NCBI GenBank assembly: GCA_003020925.1
Contig: PXRT01000013.1
Location: forward strand, 146,520 to 210,519
Direction of reading: 5' to 3'
Length of the DNA stretch: 64,000 nt
Source: Halobacteriales archaeon QS_6_64_34
Lineage (GTDB): Archaea > Halobacteriota > Halobacteria > Halobacteriales > Haloarculaceae
Part shown: positions 50,538 through 58,894 of the stretch, one piece after another
How positions within the stretch are numbered: the first letter of the stretch is position 1
How the letters are laid out: every line of letters starts with the position of its first letter
Notes under the pieces: generated by a model
Databases searched by the model: none
The model's input: the letters and a program-made list of their open reading frames with translations, nothing else
What the model was told of the DNA's origin: nothing
Position numbers and translations under genes: made by a program

Positions 50538-51836
50538 ATGCGACTCGACGAGTTCATCGAGGGGTTCGAACGCGACGAGGCCGCCCGGAAACGACGCCTC
50601 GCCGAAGCGAAGTCCTACGCCATCACTGACCACCTCGAAGACGTCAAGCGGCAGTTCGACGAGGCCCTGCAGGGCGACGCGCTGTTTGGCTCGACGGCCC
50701 CCGAGATTTTCGTCGGGCGCTCGGGGTATCCGAACGTCTCGACGGGGCTGCTCTCGCCGGTCGACCGCGACGCCGCCCCAGCGGGGTACGCCACGAGCGG
50801 CGACTGGTACAGCGAGGGACTGGGCATCGAGGACGTCCTCCAGCGCCGGACGGGGATGTTGAACTCGACGCGTCAGACGCCCGTCGACGCGGTCCAGACC
50901 GGCGGCCGTCGAGGGCGTGACACCGGGAGCGCCTACGACGTGTGGGAGGGCTTTGTCGGCGTCCAGCGCGAGGTCGCCATCGCCGACCATCCGGTCGACG
51001 TGGAGGTCGGCCTGGACGGGAAACCCGACCTCGACGTCTCCTTCGACGACGTGGGAACGCCGACCGGTCCCCGAGTGACGGCGACCGGGGCGGACCTCAC
51101 CGAAAATCCCCACGTCCCAAAGTCCGTCGAGAAGACCCTCGCCGACGACGACTGGCAGGCCCAGGGCGCGATGACCTATCTCTATCGTCGGGGCTTTGAC
51201 GTCTACGACATCAACACCATCCTCTCGGCGGGCGCGCTGGGCCGGGCCAGCGAGCGGTCGCTGGTGCCGACGCGGTGGTCGATTACGGCGGTCGACGACA
51301 CCGTCGGCCGGTATCTCCGTGGCACGCTCAGGAACAGCGACACTATCGACAAGCCGGAACTCCGGTACAACGAGTACATGGGCAACCGGTACTGGGTGGT
51401 CCTCTCGCCGGGCCGCTGGGAGTTCGAGCTCGTCGAGATGAAGTCGCCGGGCAGCGTCTGGAACCCCCGGCCCGAGACGGGCTATTACATGTCGAGCGCC
51501 CACGAGGGGTACGAGGGCCGCACGAGCTACGTCGAGGAGACCGCCGGGGCCTACTACGCCGCCCGCCTGGGCGCGCTGGAACACCTCCAGGAGCGAGGGC
51601 GCCAGGCGAAGTGTCTCGTCCTGCGGGAGATAACCGACGAGTACTGGGCGCCCGTCGGCGTCTGGCAGGTTCGCGAAGGCGTGCGTAACGCCTTCGAGGG
51701 CGAGCCCGGTGTCGGCCAGACGTTCGGCGAGACCCTGGACGCGGTCGCCGACCGGCTACCCGTGCCGATGGGCGCGCTCCGGCGGAAATCCGAACTCGTC
51801 GCCGGGCTGCAGTCACAGCTCTCGGAGTTCGAGTAG
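50538..51836 (+). CDS. nreA: DNA repair protein NreA
   Basis: A 432-residue archaeal repair protein. MRLDEFIEGFERDEAARKRRLAEAKSYAITDHLE opens it; GYPNVSTGLLSPVDR, NPHVPKSVEKTLADDDWQAQGAMTYLYRRGFDVYDINTILSAGALGRASERSLVPTRWSITAVDD and YMGNRYWVVLSPGRWEFELVEMKSPGSVWNP are conserved blocks. The extreme C-terminus QSQLSEFE has the Q-x2-L-x2-F layout of a PCNA-interacting (PIP) motif. Haloferax NreA is reported to act in mitomycin C (interstrand crosslink) repair. The N-terminal zinc motif of some NreA proteins is absent. Confidence 0.93.
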   Translation: MRLDEFIEGFERDEAARKRRLAEAKSYAITDHLEDVKRQFDEALQGDALFGSTAPEIFVGRSGYPNVSTGLLSPVDRDAAPAGYATSGDWYSEGLGIEDVLQRRTGMLNSTRQTPVDAVQTGGRRGRDTGSAYDVWEGFVGVQREVAIADHPVDVEVGLDGKPDLDVSFDDVGTPTGPRVTATGADLTENPHVPKSVEKTLADDDWQAQGAMTYLYRRGFDVYDINTILSAGALGRASERSLVPTRWSITAVDDTVGRYLRGTLRNSDTIDKPELRYNEYMGNRYWVVLSPGRWEFELVEMKSPGSVWNPRPETGYYMSSAHEGYEGRTSYVEETAGAYYAARLGALEHLQERGRQAKCLVLREITDEYWAPVGVWQVREGVRNAFEGEPGVGQTFGETLDAVADRLPVPMGALRRKSELVAGLQSQLSEFE

Positions 51837-52061
51837 GCACGGGCCCGACGTGTGGACCTTTCCTATAGACTGGTAGCCGTCACGTACTGTTCGGTAAGGG
51901 GCACGGACAAGTCAGGCCGGAGAGCGAGGAGCGAAAAGCGGGCGTCGAACAGCCGGCGAGACACCGTCGCCTTCATGGAGTTTTTACCTTTAATTCAGCT
52001 TTTCAGGCCTGCTATCTACCGAACCGACGGGTTTACACCGTCGAATCTGTGAGAGCCGAAC

Positions 52062-52235
52062 GTGCCCTCACAGCCAGCGGACAACTCCCCCAGTGCCGAG
52101 CTCCAGAGCGAGGCCTACCACATCACCGTCGACGGCGGCGCGGACTCGTTCTGTGCGCTCAGCATCAAATCACCCGAAAATGACCGGGCGTGGCTCATCT
52201 CCGATACGGTAACCGACCTCGAGTCGATGCGGTAG
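52062..52235 (+). CDS. Small haloarchaeal protein (57 aa, DUF7331-like)
   Basis: Not in the ORF track (below 60 residues). GTG start; reads MPSQPADNSPSAELQSEAYH, then ITVDGGADSFCALSIKSPEND, RAWLISDTVTDLESMR-stop. The DxAWLxSDTxxxLxxM ending is a recurring haloarchaeal pattern. The stop abuts the stop of the convergent DUF5789 gene. Role unknown. Confidence 0.65.
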   Translation: MPSQPADNSPSAELQSEAYHITVDGGADSFCALSIKSPENDRAWLISDTVTDLESMR

Positions 52236-52523
52236 TCACTCCGTCGGGACCGCCCCAGTGCCGATGACCGCCCGCACCGCGTCTTCGAACGCCTGTCGGT
52301 CCGGGAAGTACGTCTGGTCGACATCGTCGAGCACTGCAGCCAGCTCCTGTGGCCCATCGGGTGTCCGAACGGTTGTGTCACCTTCGCGGTCGACGACGGT
52401 GCTGTGTTCGATGCCCCACGTGAGCCGTGCGGTCACCCGCGAGAGCGGGGCCCCCTCGACGTCGGGTCCCTCGCCGAGTTCGACGGCCGGCGCTGTCTCC
52501 GCCTCGCTGTCCTCGTCGCTCAT
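52236..52523 (-). CDS. DUF5789-type haloarchaeal protein
   Basis: A 95-residue acidic protein. APAVELGEGPDVEGAPLSRVTARLTWGIEHSTVVDREGDTTVRTPDGPQELAAVLDDVDQTYFPDRQAFEDAVRAVIGTGAVPTE spans the whole family domain: a small alpha/beta fold with no known activity. Common in haloarchaea. Divergent from the membrane protein at 52647, about 120 bp between starts. Confidence 0.83.
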   Translation of the reverse strand: MSDEDSEAETAPAVELGEGPDVEGAPLSRVTARLTWGIEHSTVVDREGDTTVRTPDGPQELAAVLDDVDQTYFPDRQAFEDAVRAVIGTGAVPTE

Positions 52524-52646
52524 ACCGGAACTGTGCCTGCGGGCCCGATTAGTGCTTTCGGAACGCGGGCGCTCCCGGATGCTCGTGCGGGCGCGTCTTG
52601 CGCCTGTCTGACGGGTAGTTTTGGGGAACGGCGCTCTAGTACCGCT

Positions 52647-53609
52647 ATGACCAGTTTGACGGACGTATACGAGGGGGAGGTCGGCCGCGTGGCGACGCGG
52701 CGCCAGCAGCTCGTCGGCGGCGGGTTGTGCCTGGCCGGCGCGGCGGGGCTCGTAAGCGCCATCGCGCTGGCGACAACCGGCCTCGGCTCAACCCTCGGAT
52801 TGGGCGACTACGTGGCCCGTGAGGTCGCCGGCATCGTCGCCGGTATCGGCCTGCCAGCGGTCGTGCTCGGCATCTTCGCCGTGCTCCCGGCCGGCCCCCG
52901 GACCCGACTGGCCGCAGTCGGCGGCGCCGGCGTGGCACTGGTCGGCGTGGCCGCGTTCCAGCAGCTCTACCCGTACAGCTGGCTGGCCGACGCCCCGCTG
53001 CTCGCGCTGGGGGCCAGCGCCGTCTACTTCGCCGGCGTACTGACGACGTTCTGGTGTCTGTTCGCCGCACTGGCGACGTTCAAGACCCGCAACGACCCCG
53101 GCGGCACCGCCCGAATGGCGGTCACCGAGGAAGGGACCATCAAACTCGTCGAGGAGTCGCGCTCGATTCCCGGCCTGGGCGGTATCGGCTTCCTCGGCCG
53201 CGACCCCGACGGCGACGTCGAGACCCAGACCAACCGCCGCGAGACGACCACCAGCGACGGCGGGTCGACCACCCAGCAGGCCGATACGGCGACCCGACAG
53301 CCCGATACCAGCGTCCAGCAAACGCCGTCGGGCGCCCATGGCCCGTCTGAACACGAACTCGACCCGACGTTGGCTAACGCCGGTCCGGAGGCCAGCCCCA
53401 CCACCGACGGCGGCACTGCCACCGCCACCGGACGGGACCCCATCACCGAGACGGCGGCCCACCGGGGCGAACCCGACAACTACTGTGGCAACTGCCGGCA
53501 CTTCCAGTACGTGATGGACGGCGACGACGTCGCCCCCTACTGCTCGTTCCACGAGGAGACGCTTGACGACATGGACGCCTGTCCCGCCTGGGTCGACAAC
53601 GGCCAGTAG
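52647..53609 (+). CDS. DUF7139-type membrane protein with Cys-rich tail
   Basis: A 320-residue protein. Four TM spans occupy residues ~25-150 (LVGGGLCLAGAAGLVSAIALA, IVAGIGLPAVVLGIFAVLPAG, LAAVGGAGVALVGVAAF, VYFAGVLTTFWCLFAALATF). A cytoplasmic stretch has an extended low-complexity Thr/Gln/Ser linker. The C-terminus is a compact Cys/His cluster: YCGNCRHFQYV, PYCSFHEETLDDMDACPAWV, probably a zinc or Fe-S site. Function unknown. Start at MTSLTDVYEGEV. A GGTAGTGTTTAG-type repeat lies 54 bp after the stop. Confidence 0.8.
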   Translation: MTSLTDVYEGEVGRVATRRQQLVGGGLCLAGAAGLVSAIALATTGLGSTLGLGDYVAREVAGIVAGIGLPAVVLGIFAVLPAGPRTRLAAVGGAGVALVGVAAFQQLYPYSWLADAPLLALGASAVYFAGVLTTFWCLFAALATFKTRNDPGGTARMAVTEEGTIKLVEESRSIPGLGGIGFLGRDPDGDVETQTNRRETTTSDGGSTTQQADTATRQPDTSVQQTPSGAHGPSEHELDPTLANAGPEASPTTDGGTATATGRDPITETAAHRGEPDNYCGNCRHFQYVMDGDDVAPYCSFHEETLDDMDACPAWVDNGQ

Positions 53610-53663
53610 GGGCGGGTTTCCGGGCTGTTCGAGCGATAGATAAATCATTCGAACACGACGAGG

Positions 53664-53890
53664 GGTAGTGTTTAGTTTAGTAGAAAACGCGGAAGAGAGT
53701 CAGAAAGCCCCGGCTGGCTTCGGTCGGGGGGCTCGCTGCGCTCCTCGGCCTTCGGCCTGCGGTGCTTACGTCGCCCGCCTTCCCGAAGCCAGCCGCCCCT
53801 TTCAGTCCCACCGCGCAGCGAGTCGCAGTAGTCGAGCGGTCGGGGGCTTTCTGGCTGGTGACAGTCTAAATCGCCTAACTAAACACCACC
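53664..53890 (+). repeat. 227-bp GGTAGTGTTTAG-ended element with nested mosaic repeat
   Basis: Ends GGTAGTGTTTAGTTTAG and CTAACTAAACACCACC are imperfect inverted repeats. Inside lies CAGAAAGCCCCGGCTGGCTT to GGTCGGGGGCTTTCTGGCTG, the same border motifs as the separate mosaic repeats. CGACGAGG before and CGACGGGG after the element could be an 8-bp target duplication with one mismatch. It occupies the 334-bp gap between 53609 and 53943, with the tfs promoter. Confidence 0.85.
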
Positions 53891-53942
53891 CGACGGGGAA
53901 TCCTGGCGTTTAACACAGACGGGTTGCGTACGTGGGATAACA

Positions 53943-54266
53943 ATGGAATTCTGTGACGACTGTGGCTCGATGATGAAGACAGAGGACGATATGTGGATAT
54001 GCGGGAGCTGTGGCTACGAGAAGGCACGCGACGCCAAAGCGGAGAAGAAGGCGGTCACGACACAGGGCCAGAAGTCCTCCGAGGTCGTCGACACCTCCGA
54101 GGTCGACGTCGAGGACATGGGGCCGACGACGGGCGCGCGCTGTCCCGAGTGTGGCAACGAGCGGGCGTTCTACGAGATGAAACAGATTCGGGCCGCCGAC
54201 GAGTCCGAGACCCGGTTTTTCACCTGCACCGAGTGTGAGCACAAGTGGCGGGAGGACGACCACTAG
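53943..54266 (+). CDS. tfs: Transcription factor S (TFIIS/RPB9-like)
   Basis: A 107-residue RNA polymerase cleavage factor. N-terminal zinc ribbon FCDDCGSMM...CGSCGY; C-terminal ribbon RCPECGNERAFYEMKQIRAADESETRFFTCTECEHKW with the acidic tip (ADESE) that inserts into the polymerase channel to stimulate transcript cleavage in backtracked complexes. Normal length for archaeal TFS. The next gene begins 4 bp after the stop with GTG, so transcription is likely joint. Confidence 0.95.
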   Translation: MEFCDDCGSMMKTEDDMWICGSCGYEKARDAKAEKKAVTTQGQKSSEVVDTSEVDVEDMGPTTGARCPECGNERAFYEMKQIRAADESETRFFTCTECEHKWREDDH

Positions 54267-54270
54267 AGTC

Positions 54271-54882
54271 GTGTCCCCCGACGCCGCGTTCCCGGTCGTC
54301 CCCGAGACGCGGCTGGCCGACGGCGGCTGGGAACTGACCGACGAACAGGTCGAGACTGTCTTCGAGCTACCGACGGCCAGCGTCGCCGGGGCGACCAGCG
54401 TCTACGACGACGTCCGAACGCGCGAGGCGGCCGAGTCGGCGGCCGGACTCGACCGTCAGTGGCGCTTCTTTTTTGCGACGGCGCTGACTTTCCGGCCGCC
54501 GTTGGCGCCCGGCATTGGCCCGGCGATGATACTGCCGACAGTGCGCTCGGAAGCCGGGTCGACCTTTGCGAGCGAACTGCGCGACAGGGGGTTCGAGAAC
54601 GTCTCGCGGGGCCGCCGGGAACGGGCACGCACCAGGGATGGCGATAGACTGCATCTGCGTAGCTACATGGCGGATTTACCCCTCGATGCGGTCGAGACCA
54701 CGCTGTCGGTTGTCGGCTGGGTCGGCGTCTGGCACGCCGACGGGTTCCGCATCGCCGCAGGTGCCTATCCGGACCGGCCGGTCGGCGAGATTCTCGGCCT
54801 CGAGGACCCCGACGAGCCGCTGGACCGGTCGCCCCAGAACTACCAGGACGAACTGCTCGGCCTCATCCGCGCCGTCGAGTGA
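54271..54882 (+). CDS. Unknown haloarchaeal protein after tfs
   Basis: A 203-residue soluble protein with GTG start (SPDAAFPVVPETRLADGGWELTDEQVETVFELPTASV). It contains SAAGLDRQWRFFFATALTFRPPLAPGIGPAMILPTVRSEA and DGDRLHLRSYMADLPLDAVETTLSVVGWVGVWHADGFRIAAGAYP; the last part looks like a beta-rich domain. I do not recognise the family. Start 4 bp after the TFS stop; its 3' end overlaps the convergent gene by 20 bp. Confidence 0.78.
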   Translation: MSPDAAFPVVPETRLADGGWELTDEQVETVFELPTASVAGATSVYDDVRTREAAESAAGLDRQWRFFFATALTFRPPLAPGIGPAMILPTVRSEAGSTFASELRDRGFENVSRGRRERARTRDGDRLHLRSYMADLPLDAVETTLSVVGWVGVWHADGFRIAAGAYPDRPVGEILGLEDPDEPLDRSPQNYQDELLGLIRAVE

Positions 54883-55267
54883 GCGCGAGCAGTCCGCCGT
54901 CGGGGACCAGTTCGACCGGTCCCAGGCCGAGCCGACGGGCCAGCCCGCTGGGCTCGGCGTCGGCACCGATGCGGGCGACCGGCACCCCGCGAACGCGGAC
55001 CTCGGCGGTCAGTCCGACCGCAGAGAGCAGCGCCGCCGCGTCCATCACGGGGACCGGCCGCCCTCGATACAGCGAGATGGCGGCGGGCACGGAGGGCAGG
55101 TCCAGCGCCACGAGGTCATCGTAGCCGACGACGCTCGCCCGGTGCCCGTCAAGTTCGATGTCCAGGTCGGCCTCGACCGAGAGTTCGGACCGGTCTTCGA
55201 GGGCGTCCAGCAGCTCCGCGAGGCTCTCGGGCGGGTCACCGTGCTCTCGGCTCGATGTCGTCGTCAC
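54863..55267 (-). CDS. Unknown haloarchaeal protein
   Basis: A 134-residue acidic protein, GTG start TTTSSREHGDPPESLAELLDALEDRSELSVEADLDIELDGHRASVVGYDDLVALDLPSV. The remainder (ISLYRGRPVPVMDAAALLSAVGLTAEVRVRGVPVARIGADAEPSGLARRLGLG) alternates strands and helices. No known motif. It overlaps the preceding 67-aa gene by GTGA (translational coupling). Confidence 0.72.
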   Translation of the reverse strand: MTTTSSREHGDPPESLAELLDALEDRSELSVEADLDIELDGHRASVVGYDDLVALDLPSVPAAISLYRGRPVPVMDAAALLSAVGLTAEVRVRGVPVARIGADAEPSGLARRLGLGPVELVPDGGLLALTRRRG

Positions 55268-55467
55268 TCCTTCTCTCGGGCCCTGACGGTAAGTGTGCCG
55301 TCGACGCGCCAGTAAGCGTGCTCCGGGTCCTCGCCCGTGGTACTGGGGACGTCGACTTCCATGTCCTCGAACTCGTACGTTATCTCGGCGTTTCGGCCGG
55401 TCAATCGGTCGTACAGCCCTATTGCGAGTTCGGGCCACGTCGTCGTCTCGTCGGGGGAATCACTCAT
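55264..55467 (-). CDS. Small conserved haloarchaeal protein
   Basis: A 67-residue protein, MSDSPDETTTWPELAIGLYDRLTGRNAEITYEFEDMEVDVPS, then EHAYWRVDGTLTVRAREK. It looks like a one-domain beta-sandwich or beta-grasp with an N-terminal helix. Start set at the second Met of the ORF-track frame because the codons before it lie in a T/G-rich intergenic stretch. First gene of a two-gene unit. Function unknown. Confidence 0.75.
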   Translation of the reverse strand: MSDSPDETTTWPELAIGLYDRLTGRNAEITYEFEDMEVDVPSTTGEDPEHAYWRVDGTLTVRAREKE

Positions 55468-55566
55468 ACGGATGCCTGTTAGTGTCACTGGGGCTTGAAA
55501 CCACGGCCTGCGGTCCCCTTCGCTCGCGGTTGCACCGTTCGCTTCGAGGCCGCCCTCGGCCCGTTC

Positions 55567-56286
55567 CTACGGTCTTCTCGCAAACGTCAGATAGCCGGTG
55601 TGGCCGACGCCACCGGTAGAGGGACGGGAGCCACGGTCGTCGAAGTCCATCTCCCGCTGGATGGTGTCGAGGGTCTCGATACCGTAAAGCCCCACCTCGC
55701 GGGCCGCGGCGACGACCTCTCGGGTGTTCTCGACAAAGGGGGAGTACACCGCAAGCGAGCCGCCACGCGAGAGCAGCGTTGGTGTGCGCTCGACGACAGC
55801 CGGGGCGTCCTCGGTATCCAGTGTCACCACGTCGAAGCCCGACAGCTCGTCGAGGTCGTCGGTCACGTCGCCGGTCCGGACCTCGACGCTGTTTGCGACG
55901 CCGGCTGTCTCCATGTTGTTGCGGGCCACGTCGGCGAAGTCGGGGTCGATTTCGTAGGTCACTACCTCTGTGCCCATCCGACCCATGTAGGCGCTGAGGA
56001 TACCGGTCCCGGTCCCCGCGTCCAGCACGCGGTCGCCGGCGGCGACGCCGGTCTTGCCCACCACGAGACCCACGTCGCGGGGCATCATCGGCGCGCCGGT
56101 GCGTTCCAGATGGGCAAAGAGGTCCGGCCCGCGCAGCCGCCGGACGGTGAAGGCGGTACCCAGATGGGTCTCGACGACGTCGCCGGGTGCCACGTCTTCG
56201 GGTACCTCCAGAATGCCGAGGTCGGACTCGAAGCGCTCGCCGGGGGCGAGCAGGTACTCGCGGTCCTCGTGGACGAACAGGTACAC
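55567..56286 (-). CDS. trmI: tRNA (adenine-N1)-methyltransferase TrmI
   Basis: A 239-residue SAM methylase that makes m1A in the tRNA T-loop (and A57/A58 in archaea). N-terminal beta domain (EYLLAPGERFESDLGILEVPEDVAPGDVVETHLGTAF), then MMPRDVGLVVGKTGVAAGDRVLDAGTGTGILSAYMGRMG (SAM motif I), TYEIDPDFADVARNN and DVVTLDTEDAPAVVE. GTG start 1 bp after the NAC stop codon, so the pair forms an operon: a co-translational chaperone followed by a tRNA-modifying enzyme, an arrangement common in haloarchaea. Confidence 0.93.
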   Translation of the reverse strand: MYLFVHEDREYLLAPGERFESDLGILEVPEDVAPGDVVETHLGTAFTVRRLRGPDLFAHLERTGAPMMPRDVGLVVGKTGVAAGDRVLDAGTGTGILSAYMGRMGTEVVTYEIDPDFADVARNNMETAGVANSVEVRTGDVTDDLDELSGFDVVTLDTEDAPAVVERTPTLLSRGGSLAVYSPFVENTREVVAAAREVGLYGIETLDTIQREMDFDDRGSRPSTGGVGHTGYLTFARRP

Positions 56287-56287
56287 G

Positions 56288-56671
56288 CTACTCCAGCTCG
56301 TCGACCGCGTCCGCCAGGTCGCCGTCGTTTGCTTCCAAGGCCTCGCGTGCGGTGTCCTCGTCGGCACCGGTCCGCATCGCGACGATTTCGACGTCGTCCT
56401 CGTCGACTGCGCTGCCCGCGCCCGAATCGGCCGAGTCCTCGCCGTCGGCTTCGCCTTCCGCGAGCGCTCGGCTCTCGGGGTCGCCGACGACCTGGTAGGT
56501 CTTCTGGCCCTGGGCTTCCATCAGCTGGACCTCGGCGTCCGTGAAGACGAGTTCCTCGTCGGGGGTCCGGATAATCACTTCCTCGGCATCGATATCCGCC
56601 ATATCGATACCCATCTGTTCCATCATCTGTTTCATCTTTCGCGGGTTCATCCCGCCGCCTCCGCCGAACAT
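56288..56671 (-). CDS. nac: Nascent polypeptide-associated complex protein
   Basis: A 127-residue archaeal NAC homodimer subunit that binds nascent chains at the ribosome exit. [59 protein letters not shown] is the NAC domain. An acidic linker is followed by a C-terminal UBA domain ([30 protein letters not shown]). Complete and normal. Confidence 0.95.
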   Translation of the reverse strand: MFGGGGGMNPRKMKQMMEQMGIDMADIDAEEVIIRTPDEELVFTDAEVQLMEAQGQKTYQVVGDPESRALAEGEADGEDSADSGAGSAVDEDDVEIVAMRTGADEDTAREALEANDGDLADAVDELE

Positions 56672-56796
56672 ACCCGAGGCTGGGCGTTCTGGATAAAAAA
56701 GCCCACCGACCCACCGCTGTTCACCGGGGTCACAGACTCGCCACGAGCGAGCCCTTGACTGCGGTGCCCGGACAGCGAGCGCGCCACAGCACCGCG

Positions 56797-57276
56797 TCAG
56801 TCTCCCTCGCTCGTCTTCCGCGGCAGGTCGCCGTACAGCTCGCGGTTCATCAGGTCGGCGACGAACTGCCGGATTTCGTCGCGCAGTTCGGCCTCGTCGT
56901 CGTAGCTGACGACCCGGGCGTCCCAGCGCTGGCTGATGGAGCGTATCATCGCACTGGAGACGGCGTCCTCGTGAGCGAACATGACCCGCTCGCGGCCCCG
57001 CTCGTCTAGGTCTTCGAGCGGGATATCGGGGTCGACCGCGAGGAAGGCGTTGACGCCGGGGTCGGCCCGCAAGGACCCCTGTATCGAGCGGAGCGTCCCC
57101 ATCATCTCGTCGAGCGCTTCGTCCCCAGCAGACGCCGCGGGGAGCGAGACATCGTCTGGGTCGACGCCGTCGGGCACGAGGTCGACCACGTCGAAGGTGG
57201 TGTACGGTCCCATCAGGTAGACGAGGAAATCGCCGTAGGGAACGGACCCGAGCGAGGCCTTGATTCGGGCGTGCAT
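56797..57276 (-). CDS. Conserved haloarchaeal protein (DUF7509-like)
   Basis: A 159-residue acidic protein. [37 protein letters not shown], then [71 protein letters not shown] and a helical end. The GPY...FDV and NAFLAVD...EDLD pattern suggests a nucleotide- or TIR-like alpha/beta fold (inference). Divergent from an ArsR-type regulator with ~70 bp between starts, so possibly its target. Confidence 0.75.
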   Translation of the reverse strand: MHARIKASLGSVPYGDFLVYLMGPYTTFDVVDLVPDGVDPDDVSLPAASAGDEALDEMMGTLRSIQGSLRADPGVNAFLAVDPDIPLEDLDERGRERVMFAHEDAVSSAMIRSISQRWDARVVSYDDEAELRDEIRQFVADLMNRELYGDLPRKTSEGD

Positions 57277-57344
57277 ACCGGAATCACATAGCGATAGTAT
57301 ATAAAGTTCGGCGATACTCAATGTTGATTGACTCAGCAACTGTT

Positions 57345-57767
57345 ATGTCGGTCGGCAAGAGAGCTATAGATAGGATGGGCACCAGCACGCGCGACGAAAA
57401 AACCGAGCCGGCGGAGCCCGCGAACCTCCTCCCCGAGCGGAGCGTCCTCACCTTCGAGGAGTACATGGCGATGCAGCGGGCCATCGGCAACGAGACCCGG
57501 TTTCGGGTTCTCTATCGACTCAAGCGCGACGGTGAGATGAGCGCCAAGGAGCTACGGGAGGCACTGGACCTACCCAGCAACACGCTCCATCACCACCTCG
57601 ATACGCTGGTCGAAGTGGGCCTCGTCGAGAACCGTAAGCGCAACGAACCGACCAGCGAGGGACTCTACTCCTACTATCGGGCGACGGCGCTGGGCGAAGC
57701 GCTGCTCGACCACGGTGTCGAGGAACTGCTCCGCCGCGAGCAGACGTTCGCCGACGCATACGCATAG
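57345..57767 (+). CDS. ArsR-type winged-helix regulator
   Basis: A 140-residue wHTH protein. MAMQRAIGNETRFRVLYRLKRDGEMSAKELREALDLPSNTLHHHLDTLVEVGLVENRKRNEPTSEGLYSYYRATALG is the ArsR-like DNA-binding unit with a C-terminal helix. No Cys metal site. The track start 24 bp earlier overlaps the probable TATA region (TATATAAAG at ~57297), so I used the next ATG; MGTSTRDE 30 bp further is another option. Confidence 0.85.
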   Translation: MSVGKRAIDRMGTSTRDEKTEPAEPANLLPERSVLTFEEYMAMQRAIGNETRFRVLYRLKRDGEMSAKELREALDLPSNTLHHHLDTLVEVGLVENRKRNEPTSEGLYSYYRATALGEALLDHGVEELLRREQTFADAYA

Positions 57768-58043
57768 TCACTCTTCCCACGTCACCTGGACGCCGTTGTC
57801 CCGCAGGATGACCCGATAGGTCGACCCGTCGCGGATATCGCCCGCCTCGATGTTCAGCGTAATCGTTCTGCCAGTCCGTCCTCGATGGCCGCCGTGAGTT
57901 CGTACGTGCCCGGCCAGCTGATTCTGGGGTCGAACTCCCGGGACGCGCTGGCGTCAAGGGACAGCGTCCGTCGTCTCGCCCCGACAGCCGGCCAGTGCGG
58001 GCGTCGAGAAGACGACTACGCCGAGAAGGGAGCGGCGGCACAT
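57768..58043 (-). pseudogene. Remnant of a small secreted lipoprotein
   Basis: Starts MCRRSLLGVVVFSTPALAGCRGETTDA, a signal with a lipobox (ALAGC). The rest is split over frames: SLDASASREFDPRISWPGTYELTAAIEDG in one, TGRTITLNIEAGDIRDGSTYRVILRDNGVQVTWEE-stop in another. Two small indels are needed to rejoin it. Its stop directly follows the ArsR-type gene. Confidence 0.6.
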
Positions 58044-58051
58044 ACCAGCGG

Positions 58052-58519
58052 TCAGCTGTCGGTACCCTGCCGAACTTTCACGGCCATCCCCGTCTCGAAG
58101 TCGGCCATCCCGCCCCCGGGAAGCTCCGCGCGGCCGACGGCCAGCATGTCGCCGTCCTCGTGGACGACGAGCGCCTCGTCGCCGGGCCGGATGTCGGGGT
58201 CCGCCTGCTGCACGAACTTCGCGAACGCGTTGCGACCCTCGCGGACGAACGGCTCGCTCTCGTCGCCCACTACGACCCGGTGGGCGGGGGCGTCAAACGT
58301 CACAAGTAAGCGCCGGCCGCCGGCCAGCCCGAGGACGAAGCGGCCGTCGGTGGCGTAGGTGGCGATGCGGCCGTCGTCGGCGTGGACCTGGCGGGGCCGC
58401 CCCGAACTGGTGTGGGTGATGTCGATTCGGTCCACGGACGGGAACAGCGCCGCGCCGGCGCCGCGACCGAACTGGTAGTCGGCCCCACGACGGAGGCCAC
58501 GGAACTCGCTGTCGCTCAT
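58052..58519 (-). CDS. PUA-domain RNA-binding protein
   Basis: A 155-residue protein. LRRGADYQFGRGAGAALFPSVDRIDITHTSSGRPRQVHADDGRIATYATDGRFVLGLAGGRRL is an N-terminal domain; SEPFVREGRNAFAKFVQQADPDIRPGDEALVVHEDGDMLAVGRAELPGGGMADFETGMAVKVRQG is the PUA domain (GxSVxxxGV-like VREGRNAF, GDEALV). Such proteins resemble the C-terminal part of archaeal tRNA-guanine transglycosylase and help recognise structured RNA. Likely binding partner not visible. Confidence 0.87.
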   Translation of the reverse strand: MSDSEFRGLRRGADYQFGRGAGAALFPSVDRIDITHTSSGRPRQVHADDGRIATYATDGRFVLGLAGGRRLLVTFDAPAHRVVVGDESEPFVREGRNAFAKFVQQADPDIRPGDEALVVHEDGDMLAVGRAELPGGGMADFETGMAVKVRQGTDS

Positions 58520-58659
58520 TGCCCGATTTGGCGGCCGTGTGGGTAACCCGCTTTCGGTCCGCGAGCAGCCGCCCGCGACCACGTGGATGTCACTCACTCC
58601 CACGTTGGTGGCCGCGTTTGGGGAAGTTTATACCCGGTGACTCGCTAGAGCCGACCACA

Positions 58660-58854
58660 ATGGCTACAGACAAGCGGAAAGTGTATGCGGGCGTCGCGCT
58701 ACTGGTCGTCAGCTCGGTGCTGATTCTCACGTCGGGCCCGTTTGATATCGACATCTCGACCACCATCGCCGGCGTCATGGGCGCCATCGCGGCGCTGGGA
58801 CTGGCCGCCGGTGCGTTGCTGGTCGGAACTTCCGAGGACGGTCGGGCAGTCTAA
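58660..58854 (+). CDS. Small two-TM membrane protein
   Basis: A 64-residue protein MATDKRKVYAGVALLVVSSVLILTSG, then DIDISTTIAGVMGAIAALGLAAGALLVGTSEDGRAV. Two hydrophobic spans with both ends probably cytoplasmic. GTTTATACCC ~35 bp upstream is a likely promoter. Function unknown. Confidence 0.78.
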   Translation: MATDKRKVYAGVALLVVSSVLILTSGPFDIDISTTIAGVMGAIAALGLAAGALLVGTSEDGRAV

Positions 58855-58894
58855 ACGCAGTTCTTCTAGTTCGTCGTCCGCCCGCGAGCGGCCG

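Noticed and set aside
51852-52052. 66-aa ORF after nreA
   Set aside because: Cys/Arg/Tyr-rich and not acidic, unlike real haloarchaeal proteins; no motif. The gap 51836-52062 shows only a short ACGGGT/CCGT stem (52027-52041) and an AT-rich TTTTTACCTTTAATTC stretch.
55495-56544. 349-aa plus-strand ORF antisense to trmI and nac
   Set aside because: Composition is a shadow of two well-supported minus-strand genes.
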